DNA of 38,391 bases from positions 1 to 38,391 of the forward strand of contig NZ_FAOZ01000031.1 in assembly GCF_001536285.1 (NCBI RefSeq). Direction: 5' to 3'. Below are positions 1 to 7,110 of this stretch, in pieces. The notes under the pieces were generated by a model. That model saw only the letters and a program-made list of their open reading frames with translations, had not been told where the DNA came from and made no database searches. Source of the stretch: Parafrankia irregularis. Lineage in GTDB: Bacteria > Actinomycetota > Actinomycetes > Frankiales > Frankiaceae. Position 1 is the first letter of the stretch; every line of letters begins with the position of its first letter. The translations under genes were made by a program, and so were the position numbers.

Positions 1-664
1 CCTCGACGCCGGGCAGCCGGTCGAGGGCCGAGGCGAAGAACCGCCCGGCGTAGGCCGGGTTGGCCATGCCGGTCGTGTCACCGAAGCCCACCTCGACCGC
101 GCCGGCCTCGGCGAACTGCTCGGCGAGGCCGAGCACCCGCTCCATCGGCACCGGCCCCTCGTAGGGGCAGCCGAAGGAGGTGGCGATGACGGCGCACAGC
201 CGCAGGCCCTCGGCGAGGATGCGCTTGGCCATCACGGCGGTGTCCGCCATCGTCTGCTCGACCGTGCGGTTGATGTTGCGCTGGTTGTGCGTCTGGGAGG
301 CGCTGACGAACAGCCCGACGGCCTCGAACAGCCCGCGGTGGCGCAGAGCGTTGTCCAGGCCCCTGCTGTTGGGGACGAGGACCATCCGCTCGACGCCCGT
401 GGGCAGGTCGACCCCGTGCAGCACCTCGACCCCGTCGGCGAGCTGCGGGATGACGTCGGGCCGCACGAAGCTGGCGATCTCGAGGCGGGCCAGCCCGGCC
501 CGCCCGAGCAGGTCGATCAGGCGGATCTTGTCGGCCGTCGGCACCGTCTCGGGCTCGTTCTGGAAGCCGTCGCGCGGGCCGACCTCACGGATGTGCACCC
601 GGCGCCGCTCGCCCAGGGTGGCGTTCGGACGTGCTTTCGGGGTGGTGTTCGGGTCGGCGGTCAT
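1..664 (-). CDS. Hydroxymethylglutaryl-CoA lyase, 3' end outside window
   Basis: The first 221 codons of a DRE-TIM-type lyase that would split HMG-CoA into acetyl-CoA and acetoacetate in the cytoplasm. The N-terminus carries the family start HIREVGPRDGFQNE. It is followed by EIASFVRPDVIPQLADG, the SASQTHNQRNINRTV segment (compare the family's SASE-x-H/F-x-x-x-N-x-N) and a metal-site strand ending GFGDTTGMANP. The catalytic cysteine loop lies beyond the window. The ATG overlaps the TGA of the upstream CoA-transferase (ATGA, 661-664), with AGGAGG about 9 nt before it, so translation is probably coupled. Being last in a beta-oxidation operon, it fits leucine/isoprenoid-type catabolism, where HMG-CoA is an end product. 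A related HMG-CoA-lyase-like enzyme acting on another 3-hydroxy-3-methylacyl-CoA is possible. Confidence 0.9.
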   Translation of the reverse strand, partial: MTADPNTTPKARPNATLGERRRVHIREVGPRDGFQNEPETVPTADKIRLIDLLGRAGLARLEIASFVRPDVIPQLADGVEVLHGVDLPTGVERMVLVPNSRGLDNALRHRGLFEAVGLFVSASQTHNQRNINRTVEQTMADTAVMAKRILAEGLRLCAVIATSFGCPYEGPVPMERVLGLAEQFAEAGAVEVGFGDTTGMANPAYAGRFFASALDRLPGVE

Positions 665-1899
665 CTGACGTCCTCCTGCTCCGCGAGGCTTCGGTGCAAC
701 GACTCCTGGTGGCGCGGCGCGGCGATCCGGATCAGGCGCCGGGCGCGCTCGGCGACGGTCTGCCCGGTTAGCAGGGCGACGCCGTGTTCGGTGACGACCG
801 CGTCCACGTCGACCCGGGCGGTGGTCACCACCCGGCCGCGCAGCACTGGCGTGATCGTCGACTCGCCGGCCGACTCGGAGCGCAGCGCGATCACCGAACG
901 CGCGCCGGTCAGCGACGCCGCCCGGCTGAAGTCGACCTGCCCGCCGACCGCGCCGATGTGGACGCCCCGGCGGATCTCGGCGCCGACCTGGCCGAGCAGG
1001 TCGACCTCGATCGCGGAGTTGACCGAGACCAGTGACCCCAGGCGGGAGAGTACCTCCGGGGCGTGCGTGTAGCTTGCCGGGCGGAACTCGATCGGGAAGT
1101 CGGCCAGGCGGTCGTAGAGCGCGCTCGATCCGAGCGCGGCCCCTGTCACGACCAGGCCCTGGTCGATCTCCTTGCGGGCGCCGGTCACCACGCCCTTCTC
1201 GACCAGGTCGAGCACCCCATCCGTGATCATGCCGCTGTGCACGCCGATGTCGGTGTGGGTGGAGAGGGCCTCGAGCACGGCCGCCGGCAGCGTGCCCACG
1301 CCGAGCTGCACTGTGTCGCCGTCGCGCACCAGGCCGGCGACATGCTCGGCGATCGCCCGGTCGACGGGGTCGGGATCCCGGGGGACCGCCTCGAGCAGCG
1401 GGCGGTCCGTCTCGACCGTCGCCGCGAACGCGTCGAGCGGGAGGCGGGGTGCTCCCCGGGTCGCCGGCATCCGGTGGTTGATCTCGGCCACCAGCAGCCG
1501 GGCATGCGGCAACGCGTCGGCGATGTACTCCACCCCGATGCCGAGTGAGACCATCCCCGCGGTGTCCGGCGCCGAGACCTGCACCAGGCCGACGTCGCAA
1601 GGCAGCATGCGGGTGGCGAACATGCGCGGGAGCGACGAGTAGTGGCACGGCACGACGTCGAGGCGGCCGTGCCGGCTCAGGGAGCGGAGCTCACCGAGCC
1701 CGCCGTAGGACAGGACGGTCAGCTCGTCCGGCAGCGCGCGGGTGAGCCGCCCGTTCCAGGTCAGGCCGCAGAAGGCGCGGACCGGCCCGATCGCCGTGAC
1801 CTGGTCGAGCAGCGCGTCGACCAGCACCGACGGTTCCGCGCCCGCCTGCCCCCACCAGACACCGTCGCCCGGGCGCAGAAAGGACGCGAAATCGATCAT
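661..1899 (-). CDS. Acetyl-CoA hydrolase / 4-hydroxybutyrate CoA-transferase family protein
   Basis: A 412-residue class I CoA-transferase-like protein that moves or hydrolyses CoA from short acyl-CoA esters. Visible family marks are VQLGVGTLPAAVLEAL (residue ~215), GVHSGMITDGVLDLVEKG, NSAIEVDLLGQVGAE and IGAVGGQVDFSRAA. In 4-hydroxybutyrate CoA-transferase the catalytic glutamate sits in the NSALEVDLTG-like motif, so the Glu of NSAIEVDLLG is the likely nucleophile here. The length matches the roughly 430-residue family. The ATG overlaps the thiolase stop (ATGA, 1896-1899) and the stop overlaps the HMG-CoA lyase start. Flanked by thiolase and HMG-CoA lyase, it may recycle CoA from acetoacetyl- or acetyl-CoA. 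The exact acyl donor cannot be read from sequence. Confidence 0.85.
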   Translation of the reverse strand: MIDFASFLRPGDGVWWGQAGAEPSVLVDALLDQVTAIGPVRAFCGLTWNGRLTRALPDELTVLSYGGLGELRSLSRHGRLDVVPCHYSSLPRMFATRMLPCDVGLVQVSAPDTAGMVSLGIGVEYIADALPHARLLVAEINHRMPATRGAPRLPLDAFAATVETDRPLLEAVPRDPDPVDRAIAEHVAGLVRDGDTVQLGVGTLPAAVLEALSTHTDIGVHSGMITDGVLDLVEKGVVTGARKEIDQGLVVTGAALGSSALYDRLADFPIEFRPASYTHAPEVLSRLGSLVSVNSAIEVDLLGQVGAEIRRGVHIGAVGGQVDFSRAASLTGARSVIALRSESAGESTITPVLRGRVVTTARVDVDAVVTEHGVALLTGQTVAERARRLIRIAAPRHQESLHRSLAEQEDVR

Positions 1900-3110
1900 G
1901 CCGCGACCCGCTGCACCAGCGTCGCGGTGCCCAGGCCGCCGCCGCAGCACATCGTGACCAGCCCCAGCTCGACGTCGCGCCGCTCCATCTCGGCGAGCAG
2001 CGTGCCGAACAGGCGCGCGCCCGTGGCGCCGACGGGATGGCCGAGCGCGATCGCCCCGCCGTTGACGTTCACCCGGGACATGTCCGGCCGCAGCTCGGCC
2101 TCCCAGGCCAGCACGACGGAGCTGAAGGCCTCGTTGATCTCGATCAGGTCGATGTCGCCGATGGTCAGGCCGTTGCGGTCGAGCAGCTTGCGGGTGGCCG
2201 GGATCGGCCCGGTGAGCATGATGATCGGGTCGACGCCGACGGTCGTCTGGTCGAGGATGCGGGCCCGCGCGGTCAGGCCGTGCTCGGCGGCCGCCCGGGG
2301 CGAGGCCAGCAGCACCCCGGCCGCCCCGTCGCAGATCGGTGACGACGACCCGGCGGTCACCCGCCCTTCGGCGGGCGGCCGGAAGACCGGCTTCAGGCCG
2401 GCGAGGATCTCGGCCGTGGTGCCGGACCGAATCGTCTGGTCGCTGACCCGGCGCGCGCCGTCCAGGTCGAGCGGGATCATCTCCCGCCCGAACCGTCCGG
2501 CCTCGAGTGCGGCGGCGGCCAGTGCATGCGAGCGGGCCGCGAACTCGTCCATCGCCTCGCGCGAGATGTCCCAGCGGTCGGCGATCAGCTCCGCGCTCTC
2601 GCCCTGCGGCACGAAGTCGTAGCGGGCGCGCAGCGCGGGCGGCCACGGGTCGCCGTAGAGCTCGGAGATCTTGGCCGGCGAGTTCATCGGCACGTGGTGC
2701 ATGTGCTCGACGCCCCCGGCCAGCACGATGTCGTGCGTGCCCGACGAGATCAGGGCGGCGGCCATCTCCACCGCGGTCTGCGCGCTGCCGCACCGCCGGT
2801 CGAGCACGGTGGCGGGCACCTCGGCCGGGTAGCCGGCCTGCAGCCAGGCGTTGCGGGCGATGTTGCGCGACTGTTCACCGAAGGGGGCCGTGCAGCCGAC
2901 CACCAGGTCCTCGACCGTCTCCGGGGCGAGCCCGGTGGCGGTGAGCAGGGACGAGTAGACCGCGCCGAGCATCTCGTTCGGGTGGACGTCGCGGTACCAG
3001 CCGCGCTCCGCGTGGGAGCGGCCGATCGGCGTACGCAGCGCCTCGACGACGAGCGCGTCCCGCCCGCTCGAGGCGAAGGGTGCGTTGCCACGCAGGGGTC
3101 GGGTCGCCAC
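1896..3110 (-). CDS. Thiolase (acetyl-CoA acyltransferase)
   Basis: A 404-residue thiolase catalysing CoA-dependent cleavage of a 3-oxoacyl-CoA. The nucleophilic cysteine is about Cys107 in LDRRCGSAQTA. The other active-site blocks are EINEAFSS, GHPVGATGAR and the C-terminal TMCCGGGLGTA. The start is a GTG separated by one base from the stop of the upstream SDR; no good Shine-Dalgarno precedes it, so reinitiation after the SDR stop is likely. Its last codons overlap the CoA-transferase start. It is a degradative-type thiolase by context, in an operon with acyl-CoA dehydrogenase and SDR. Chain-length or ring-cleavage specificity is not determinable. Confidence 0.93.
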   Translation of the reverse strand: MATRPLRGNAPFASSGRDALVVEALRTPIGRSHAERGWYRDVHPNEMLGAVYSSLLTATGLAPETVEDLVVGCTAPFGEQSRNIARNAWLQAGYPAEVPATVLDRRCGSAQTAVEMAAALISSGTHDIVLAGGVEHMHHVPMNSPAKISELYGDPWPPALRARYDFVPQGESAELIADRWDISREAMDEFAARSHALAAAALEAGRFGREMIPLDLDGARRVSDQTIRSGTTAEILAGLKPVFRPPAEGRVTAGSSSPICDGAAGVLLASPRAAAEHGLTARARILDQTTVGVDPIIMLTGPIPATRKLLDRNGLTIGDIDLIEINEAFSSVVLAWEAELRPDMSRVNVNGGAIALGHPVGATGARLFGTLLAEMERRDVELGLVTMCCGGGLGTATLVQRVAA

Positions 3111-3111
3111 C

Positions 3112-3876
3112 TCACATCACCGTTCCGCCGTCGACGGCGAGCACCTGGCCGGTGACGTAGGCGGCGGCATCGGAGGCGAAGAACACGAAGCTGCCGGCGA
3201 TCTCCGCCGGCTCGGCCCAGCGGCCGAGCGGGATCCGGGCCAGGGTGACCGCGGCGAGCTTCTCGTTGCCCCGGATGTTCGCCGTCATCGAGGTCGCAGC
3301 CAGCGGGGCGAGCGCGTTCACGGTGATGTTGCGCCGGGCGAGCTCGCGGGCGAGCGACTTGGTGACACCGACGACGCCGGCCTTGGCCGCGCTGTAGTTG
3401 ACCTGGCCGATCGTGCCGACCAGGCCCGCGGCCGAGGTCACGTTGATGATCCGTCCGGTGCCGTCGTCGGGCAGGAACGGCAGGGCGGCCTGGCTGACGG
3501 TGAAGGTTCCGCCCAGGTGGATGCCGACCACGCGGTCGAACTGCTCGGGCTCCATCTTGCCGAACATCGCCGGTGCGATCGCGCCCGCGTTGTTCACGAC
3601 GATGTTGAGCACTCCGCCGTTCAGGTGGGCGGCCTGTTCCGCGGCGGCCCGGGCGGCCGGGGCGTCACGGACATCCAGCGCCGCGGAGCCGGCCCGGCCG
3701 CCAGCCGCGACGATGTCGGCCGCGACCGCGGCGGCGGCGTCCTTGTCCAGGTCGGTGACCAGCACCGCCGCGCCGGCCTGCGCGAACGCGCGGGCGACGG
3801 AGGCACCGATGCCGTTGCCGGCGCCGGTGACCAGTGCCGACCGGCCCGCCAGCGAGAACAGCGTTTCGTGTGACAT
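3112..3876 (-). CDS. Short-chain dehydrogenase/reductase, FabG-like, probable 3-hydroxyacyl-CoA dehydrogenase
   Basis: A 254-residue classical SDR. The cofactor loop is TGAGNGIG (residue ~17), followed by NNAGAIAP, a catalytic Ser in NVTSAAGLVG and YSAAK as the Tyr-x3-Lys pair; the C-terminus TGQVLAVDGG is typical of FabG-like enzymes. Asp in VTDLDKD after the second strand suggests NAD(H). The ATG at 3876 is chosen because GAGGAG lies 5-6 nt upstream and it overlaps the acyl-CoA dehydrogenase stop by one base (TGATG). Within a beta-oxidation operon lacking a classical FadB-type protein, it is the best candidate for 3-hydroxyacyl-CoA oxidation before thiolysis. That role is inferred from position. 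Confidence 0.9.
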   Translation of the reverse strand: MSHETLFSLAGRSALVTGAGNGIGASVARAFAQAGAAVLVTDLDKDAAAAVAADIVAAGGRAGSAALDVRDAPAARAAAEQAAHLNGGVLNIVVNNAGAIAPAMFGKMEPEQFDRVVGIHLGGTFTVSQAALPFLPDDGTGRIINVTSAAGLVGTIGQVNYSAAKAGVVGVTKSLARELARRNITVNALAPLAATSMTANIRGNEKLAAVTLARIPLGRWAEPAEIAGSFVFFASDAAAYVTGQVLAVDGGTVM

Positions 3877-5042
3877 CAGTAGCTCCTCGGCAGGCCGAGC
3901 ACGTGGGAGCCGAGGAAGTTGAGGACCATCTCCTGGCTCAGTGGCGCGATGCGCAGCAGCCGGGCCTCGCGGAAGTACCGGGCCACGTGGTACTCCTCGG
4001 CGTAGCCCATGCCGCCGTGGGTCTGCAGTGCGCGGTCCGCGGCCTGGAAGCCGGCGTCGGCGCACAGGTACTTGGCCGTGTTCGCCTCCCGGCCACACGG
4101 CATCCCGTTGTCGTAGAGCCAGGTCGCCTTGCGCAGCACCAGCTCGGCCGCGTCCAGCCTGGCCAGGGAGTCCGCCAGCGGGAACTGCAGGCCCTGGTTC
4201 ATCCCGATCGGCCGGCCGAAGACCTCCCGCTCGTTGCCGTAGCGCACGGCGCGTCGCAGCGCGGCGCGGCCGAGCCCGAGTGCCTCGGCGGCGATCAGCA
4301 TCCGCTCGGGATTGAGCCCGTCGAGCAGGTAGGTGAAGCCCTTGCCCTCCTCGCCGACGCGGTGCTCCGCGGGCACCCGAAGGTCGTCGATGAACAGTTC
4401 GTTCGAGCTGACCGAGTTGCGGCCCATCTTCTTGATGGGGCGGATGTCGACGTGATCGCGGTCGAGATCGGTGAGGAACAGGGTCATACCGTCGGTCTTG
4501 CGGGCCGAGTCCTCGAACCGGGTGGTACGGGTGAGCAGCAGGACCTTCTCGGACTCGAGCGCTTTCGAGATCCAGACCTTGCGGCCGCTGATGACGTAGT
4601 CGGAGCCGTCGCGCCGGGCGAAGGTCGTGATCCTGGTGGTGTCGAGGCCCGCGCCAGGTTCGGTCACGCCGAAGCAGACGTGCAGGTCTCCGTTCACGAT
4701 GCGCGGGAGGGTCTCCTGTTTGAGCTGCTCAGAGCCGTGTACGACGACCGGGTGCATACCGAAGATCGAAAGATGCATTGAGCTGGCGGCGTTCATGCCA
4801 CCGCCGGCCGCGGAAACCTCCTCCAGCAGCAGCGACGCCTCCGTGATGCCGAAGCCGTGTCCGCCGTACTGCTCCGGGATGGTGATCCCGAGCCAGCCGC
4901 CGTCGGCGAACGCCCGGTAGAACTCGGTCGGGAACTCGTGTTCCTCGTCCCGCCTCATCCAGTAGTCGTCGTCGAACTTGGCCGCGAGCTCGGCCACCGC
5001 CTTGCGGATCGTCGTCTGCTCGTCCGTGAGATCGAAGTCCAT
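3876..5042 (-). CDS. Acyl-CoA dehydrogenase (Glu in LCAD/isovaleryl-CoA dehydrogenase position)
   Basis: A 388-residue FAD enzyme introducing the alpha,beta double bond of an acyl-CoA. Visible are the N-terminal helical domain, the FAD-contact strand CFGVTEPGAGLDT (residues ~123-135), KVWISKA, and THGGMGYAEEYHVARYFREAR near the end. Aligned by eye, the usual MCAD-type C-terminal Glu is replaced (RIAPLSQEM), but Glu246 in LNPERMLIAAE sits where isovaleryl- and long-chain acyl-CoA dehydrogenases carry their base, so it should be catalytic. GGGAGG precedes the ATG. The gene has its own upstream operator-like palindrome and is probably the first gene of the transcript running to HMG-CoA lyase. 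Confidence 0.92.
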   Translation of the reverse strand: MDFDLTDEQTTIRKAVAELAAKFDDDYWMRRDEEHEFPTEFYRAFADGGWLGITIPEQYGGHGFGITEASLLLEEVSAAGGGMNAASSMHLSIFGMHPVVVHGSEQLKQETLPRIVNGDLHVCFGVTEPGAGLDTTRITTFARRDGSDYVISGRKVWISKALESEKVLLLTRTTRFEDSARKTDGMTLFLTDLDRDHVDIRPIKKMGRNSVSSNELFIDDLRVPAEHRVGEEGKGFTYLLDGLNPERMLIAAEALGLGRAALRRAVRYGNEREVFGRPIGMNQGLQFPLADSLARLDAAELVLRKATWLYDNGMPCGREANTAKYLCADAGFQAADRALQTHGGMGYAEEYHVARYFREARLLRIAPLSQEMVLNFLGSHVLGLPRSY

Positions 5043-5057
5043 GCCGGCCTCCCTCCA

Positions 5058-5095
5058 CTATTTGGCTAACCATATCGAATGGACTGACCAAATAG
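5058..5095. promoter_or_regulatory. Nested palindromic operator before the acyl-CoA dehydrogenase operon
   Basis: CTATTTGG (5058-5065) and CCAAATAG (5088-5095) form a perfect 8-bp inverted repeat around a 22-nt centre, which itself holds CCAT/ATGG. It contains two 11-bp sites, TTGGCTAACCA (5062-5072) and TGGACTGACCA (5080-5090). Each differs by few bases from TGGTCNGACCA, the FadR-type GntR operator pattern found at four other promoters here. It fits exactly between the stop of the 5096-6181 gene and the start at 5042. That implies a separately controlled internal promoter, probably bound by the GntR protein at 6290-7063. Confidence 0.6.
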
Positions 5096-6181
5096 CTACC
5101 TGATGGGGAGCAGGTGCGTGGCGAGGATCTCGTTCCAGGCCGTCGGGCTGCCGTACAGGACGGCGTCGAGCTTCGCCCGCTTGTAGAACAACTGCAGGTC
5201 GTGCTCCCACGTGTAACCGATGGCGCCGTGCATGGTGAGCGCCGAGTCGGCCGCGCGGGCGCCCTCCGCGGTCACCTGAGCCTTGGCCGCCGCCGCGTGC
5301 GCCAGCGCCTGCGGATCGCCGCCCTGGACCGACGCGGCGGCGAAGTAGACCACCGAGCGGGCCGCCTCACCGCCGACCAGGATCGTCGCGGCGGCGTGCT
5401 TGACCGCCTGGAACGATCCGATCGGCACGCCGAACTGGTGGCGTTGCAGGCTGTACGCCACGGCCATGTCGAGCATCCGTTCGCTTGTGCCGAGTGAGTC
5501 GGCCGCGACCAGCACCGCCGCCCGCGCGGCGGCGCGTGCGAGCACCTCGGCGGGCCCGGCCACGTCGGCGGGCTCGACGAGCGGCGTCGACGGCGCGGCG
5601 TCGAAGGCCACGTCGGCTACGGACCGGGAACGGTCCAACAGGCTGCGTGGTGTGATCCGGACTCCTGGCCCGGCCGGATCGACGAGGACCAGTACAGTCC
5701 CGCCGTCGGTGGCCACCGGCACCACAAGAGCGCCGACCTCCCCGGCGGCGAGTACCCGGGGCACCGTGCCGCTCACACGGCCATCAGCGTCGGCGGTGAG
5801 CGGCCGGGCCGCCGAGACGACGGCCTCGGCGCTGACCGCGAGCGTCGCCCCGGCGCCGTCGACAGCGTGTGCCAGGACCCGCGGATGCCGCTCCATCGCG
5901 GGCAGGGCGACCATGGTGGCGAGCCATGCCGCCGACGGGACCGCGTGACGGGCCAGTTCCTCGGCCGTCAGCGCGAGCTCCACCATGCCGCCGCCCTGGC
6001 CACCACGCTCCTCGGGGACCCCGACGCCGCACCAGCCGTCCTCACAGAACCGGCTGGTGAAGGTCGCCGAGTCGCCGGTTTCCAACCACGAGCGCACGAC
6101 GTCGGCGGGTGCGACGTCGCCGAGCCAGTCGCGCAGCGCCTTCCGGTACGCGGTCTGCTCCTCCGACAAGCTCCACTGCAT
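5096..6181 (-). CDS. Acyl-CoA dehydrogenase-like protein, apparently lacking the catalytic glutamate
   Basis: A 361-residue member of the acyl-CoA dehydrogenase fold. Recognisable parts are the N-terminus MQWSLSEEQTAYRKALRDWL, ERGGQGGGMVELALTAEELA, HQFGVPIGSFQAVKH and LTMHGAIGYTWEHDLQLFYKRAK. By eye, the MCAD-type Glu position reads YGSP and the LCAD-type position reads Ala (ARAAVLVAADSLG), so neither known base is present. Such degenerate subunits are known as partners in actinobacterial alpha2beta2 FadE heterotetramers. A complex with the 3876-5042 protein is a reasonable inference. The start at 6181 opens into the 108-bp divergent region shared with the GntR gene. Confidence 0.85.
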   Translation of the reverse strand: MQWSLSEEQTAYRKALRDWLGDVAPADVVRSWLETGDSATFTSRFCEDGWCGVGVPEERGGQGGGMVELALTAEELARHAVPSAAWLATMVALPAMERHPRVLAHAVDGAGATLAVSAEAVVSAARPLTADADGRVSGTVPRVLAAGEVGALVVPVATDGGTVLVLVDPAGPGVRITPRSLLDRSRSVADVAFDAAPSTPLVEPADVAGPAEVLARAAARAAVLVAADSLGTSERMLDMAVAYSLQRHQFGVPIGSFQAVKHAAATILVGGEAARSVVYFAAASVQGGDPQALAHAAAAKAQVTAEGARAADSALTMHGAIGYTWEHDLQLFYKRAKLDAVLYGSPTAWNEILATHLLPIR

Positions 6182-6253
6182 GGAGAACCCTTCGTTGTGC
6201 CTCGACTCGTGCGCTTGACGGCGGTCCGGGTCGTTGGCGGATCGACTGCTAAA

Positions 6254-6268
6254 TTAGGTACGACCAAA
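6254..6268. promoter_or_regulatory. Candidate GntR autoregulatory operator
   Basis: TTAGGTACGACCAAA is centred on GGT-acg-ACC and lies 22 bp before the GntR start, in the divergent region with the acyl-CoA dehydrogenase-like gene at 5096-6181. It matches the FadR-family pattern TNGTNNNACNA except at the first base. Upstream it shares CTAAAT-A-GGTAC with the ccr promoter region (22604-22617). A FadR-type regulator binding its own promoter is common in the family. Its position would allow control of both divergent genes. Confidence 0.55.
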
Positions 6269-6289
6269 AACAATGACCTTGGGGGCGTG

Positions 6290-7063
6290 ATGGCCACTGC
6301 GGGCCGCCCGGGTCCGCGGGATCGTCACGCGGTTCGCCTGGGACCAATGCAGGTACCCAAAGCTTCCGATGTCCTCGCTGAGGACCTGCGGGAGCGGATT
6401 CTGCGCGGGGAGTTCCGCGAGGGCACGGTGCTGCCACCGGAACGCGAACTCGTCGTGCAGACCCAGATGAGTCGGACCACCGTTCGCGAGGCGCTGCGCA
6501 TTCTCGAGGTGCAGGGCCTGGTCAGGATCAAGACCGGCCGCTCCGGCGGCGCATACGTCCAGGTGCCCGGTGAGGAGTCCGTCGCCAGCTCCGTCAGCCT
6601 GATGATCCGCGGTCGCCAGATCCGACTGGCGGCGCTGCTCGAGACGCGCGAGGCGGTCGAGCCCGCCTGTGCCCGGCTGGCCGCCAAGTACCGCACGGAC
6701 ACCGACATCGCCGCCCTGGAGAAGGCCAACGACGCAATCTCCGTGGAAAGCGGTTCGCTCGCCGACTTCCTGCAGGCCAACGTCGACTGGCATGTCGCGG
6801 TTGCGACAGCCAGCCACAACGAGCTGCTCACCGGATTCATGACCGCGCTCTCGCGGGCCATCTACGCCGGCACCGACAACCAGGGCTTCATCGACACCGA
6901 GGTCCGGCGCCTGACAGTCCGGGCACACCGCGGGATCACCGAGGCCATCCGGACGCAGGACGCCGACGGGGCCGTGCGGCGGATGAGCCGGCACGTGCAC
7001 GCCTACGCCGAGGCGGTGCTCAAGGTCGATGAGCGCACCGCCATCGAGGTGCCCGAGGACTGA
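6290..7063 (+). CDS. FadR-subfamily GntR transcriptional regulator
   Basis: A 257-residue regulator. The winged HTH lies at about residues 24-92, with LPPERELVVQTQMSRTTVREALRI being the canonical GntR recognition region (split here by the helix turn) and GRSGGAYV the wing. An all-helical FCD-type effector domain follows, with DWHVAVATASHNELL and the His of RAHRGITEAI as typical metal/ligand contacts. The ATG at 6290 follows GGGGG by 4 nt; a second ATG at 6347, directly before the HTH, is also possible. It is the only plus-strand gene in a 14-kb minus-strand block, and operator-like sites recur before its own and neighbouring genes. It is probably a repressor released by an acyl-CoA or terpenoid acid. 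Confidence 0.93.
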   Translation: MATAGRPGPRDRHAVRLGPMQVPKASDVLAEDLRERILRGEFREGTVLPPERELVVQTQMSRTTVREALRILEVQGLVRIKTGRSGGAYVQVPGEESVASSVSLMIRGRQIRLAALLETREAVEPACARLAAKYRTDTDIAALEKANDAISVESGSLADFLQANVDWHVAVATASHNELLTGFMTALSRAIYAGTDNQGFIDTEVRRLTVRAHRGITEAIRTQDADGAVRRMSRHVHAYAEAVLKVDERTAIEVPED

Positions 7064-7083
7064 GCTGCCGGGCCGGTGCCCAG

Positions 7084-7108
7084 CGGGCCCGCGTTCGGCG
7101 CGGGCCCG
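7084..7108. terminator. Bidirectional hairpin terminator
   Basis: A perfect 10-bp stem, CGGGCCCGCG (7084-7093) and CGCGGGCCCG (7099-7108), encloses the 5-nt loop TTCGG. It lies in the 47 bp between the convergent GntR gene and the acyl-CoA synthetase gene. There is no U-tract, as is common for actinobacterial terminators. Confidence 0.75.
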
Positions 7109-7110
7109 GC

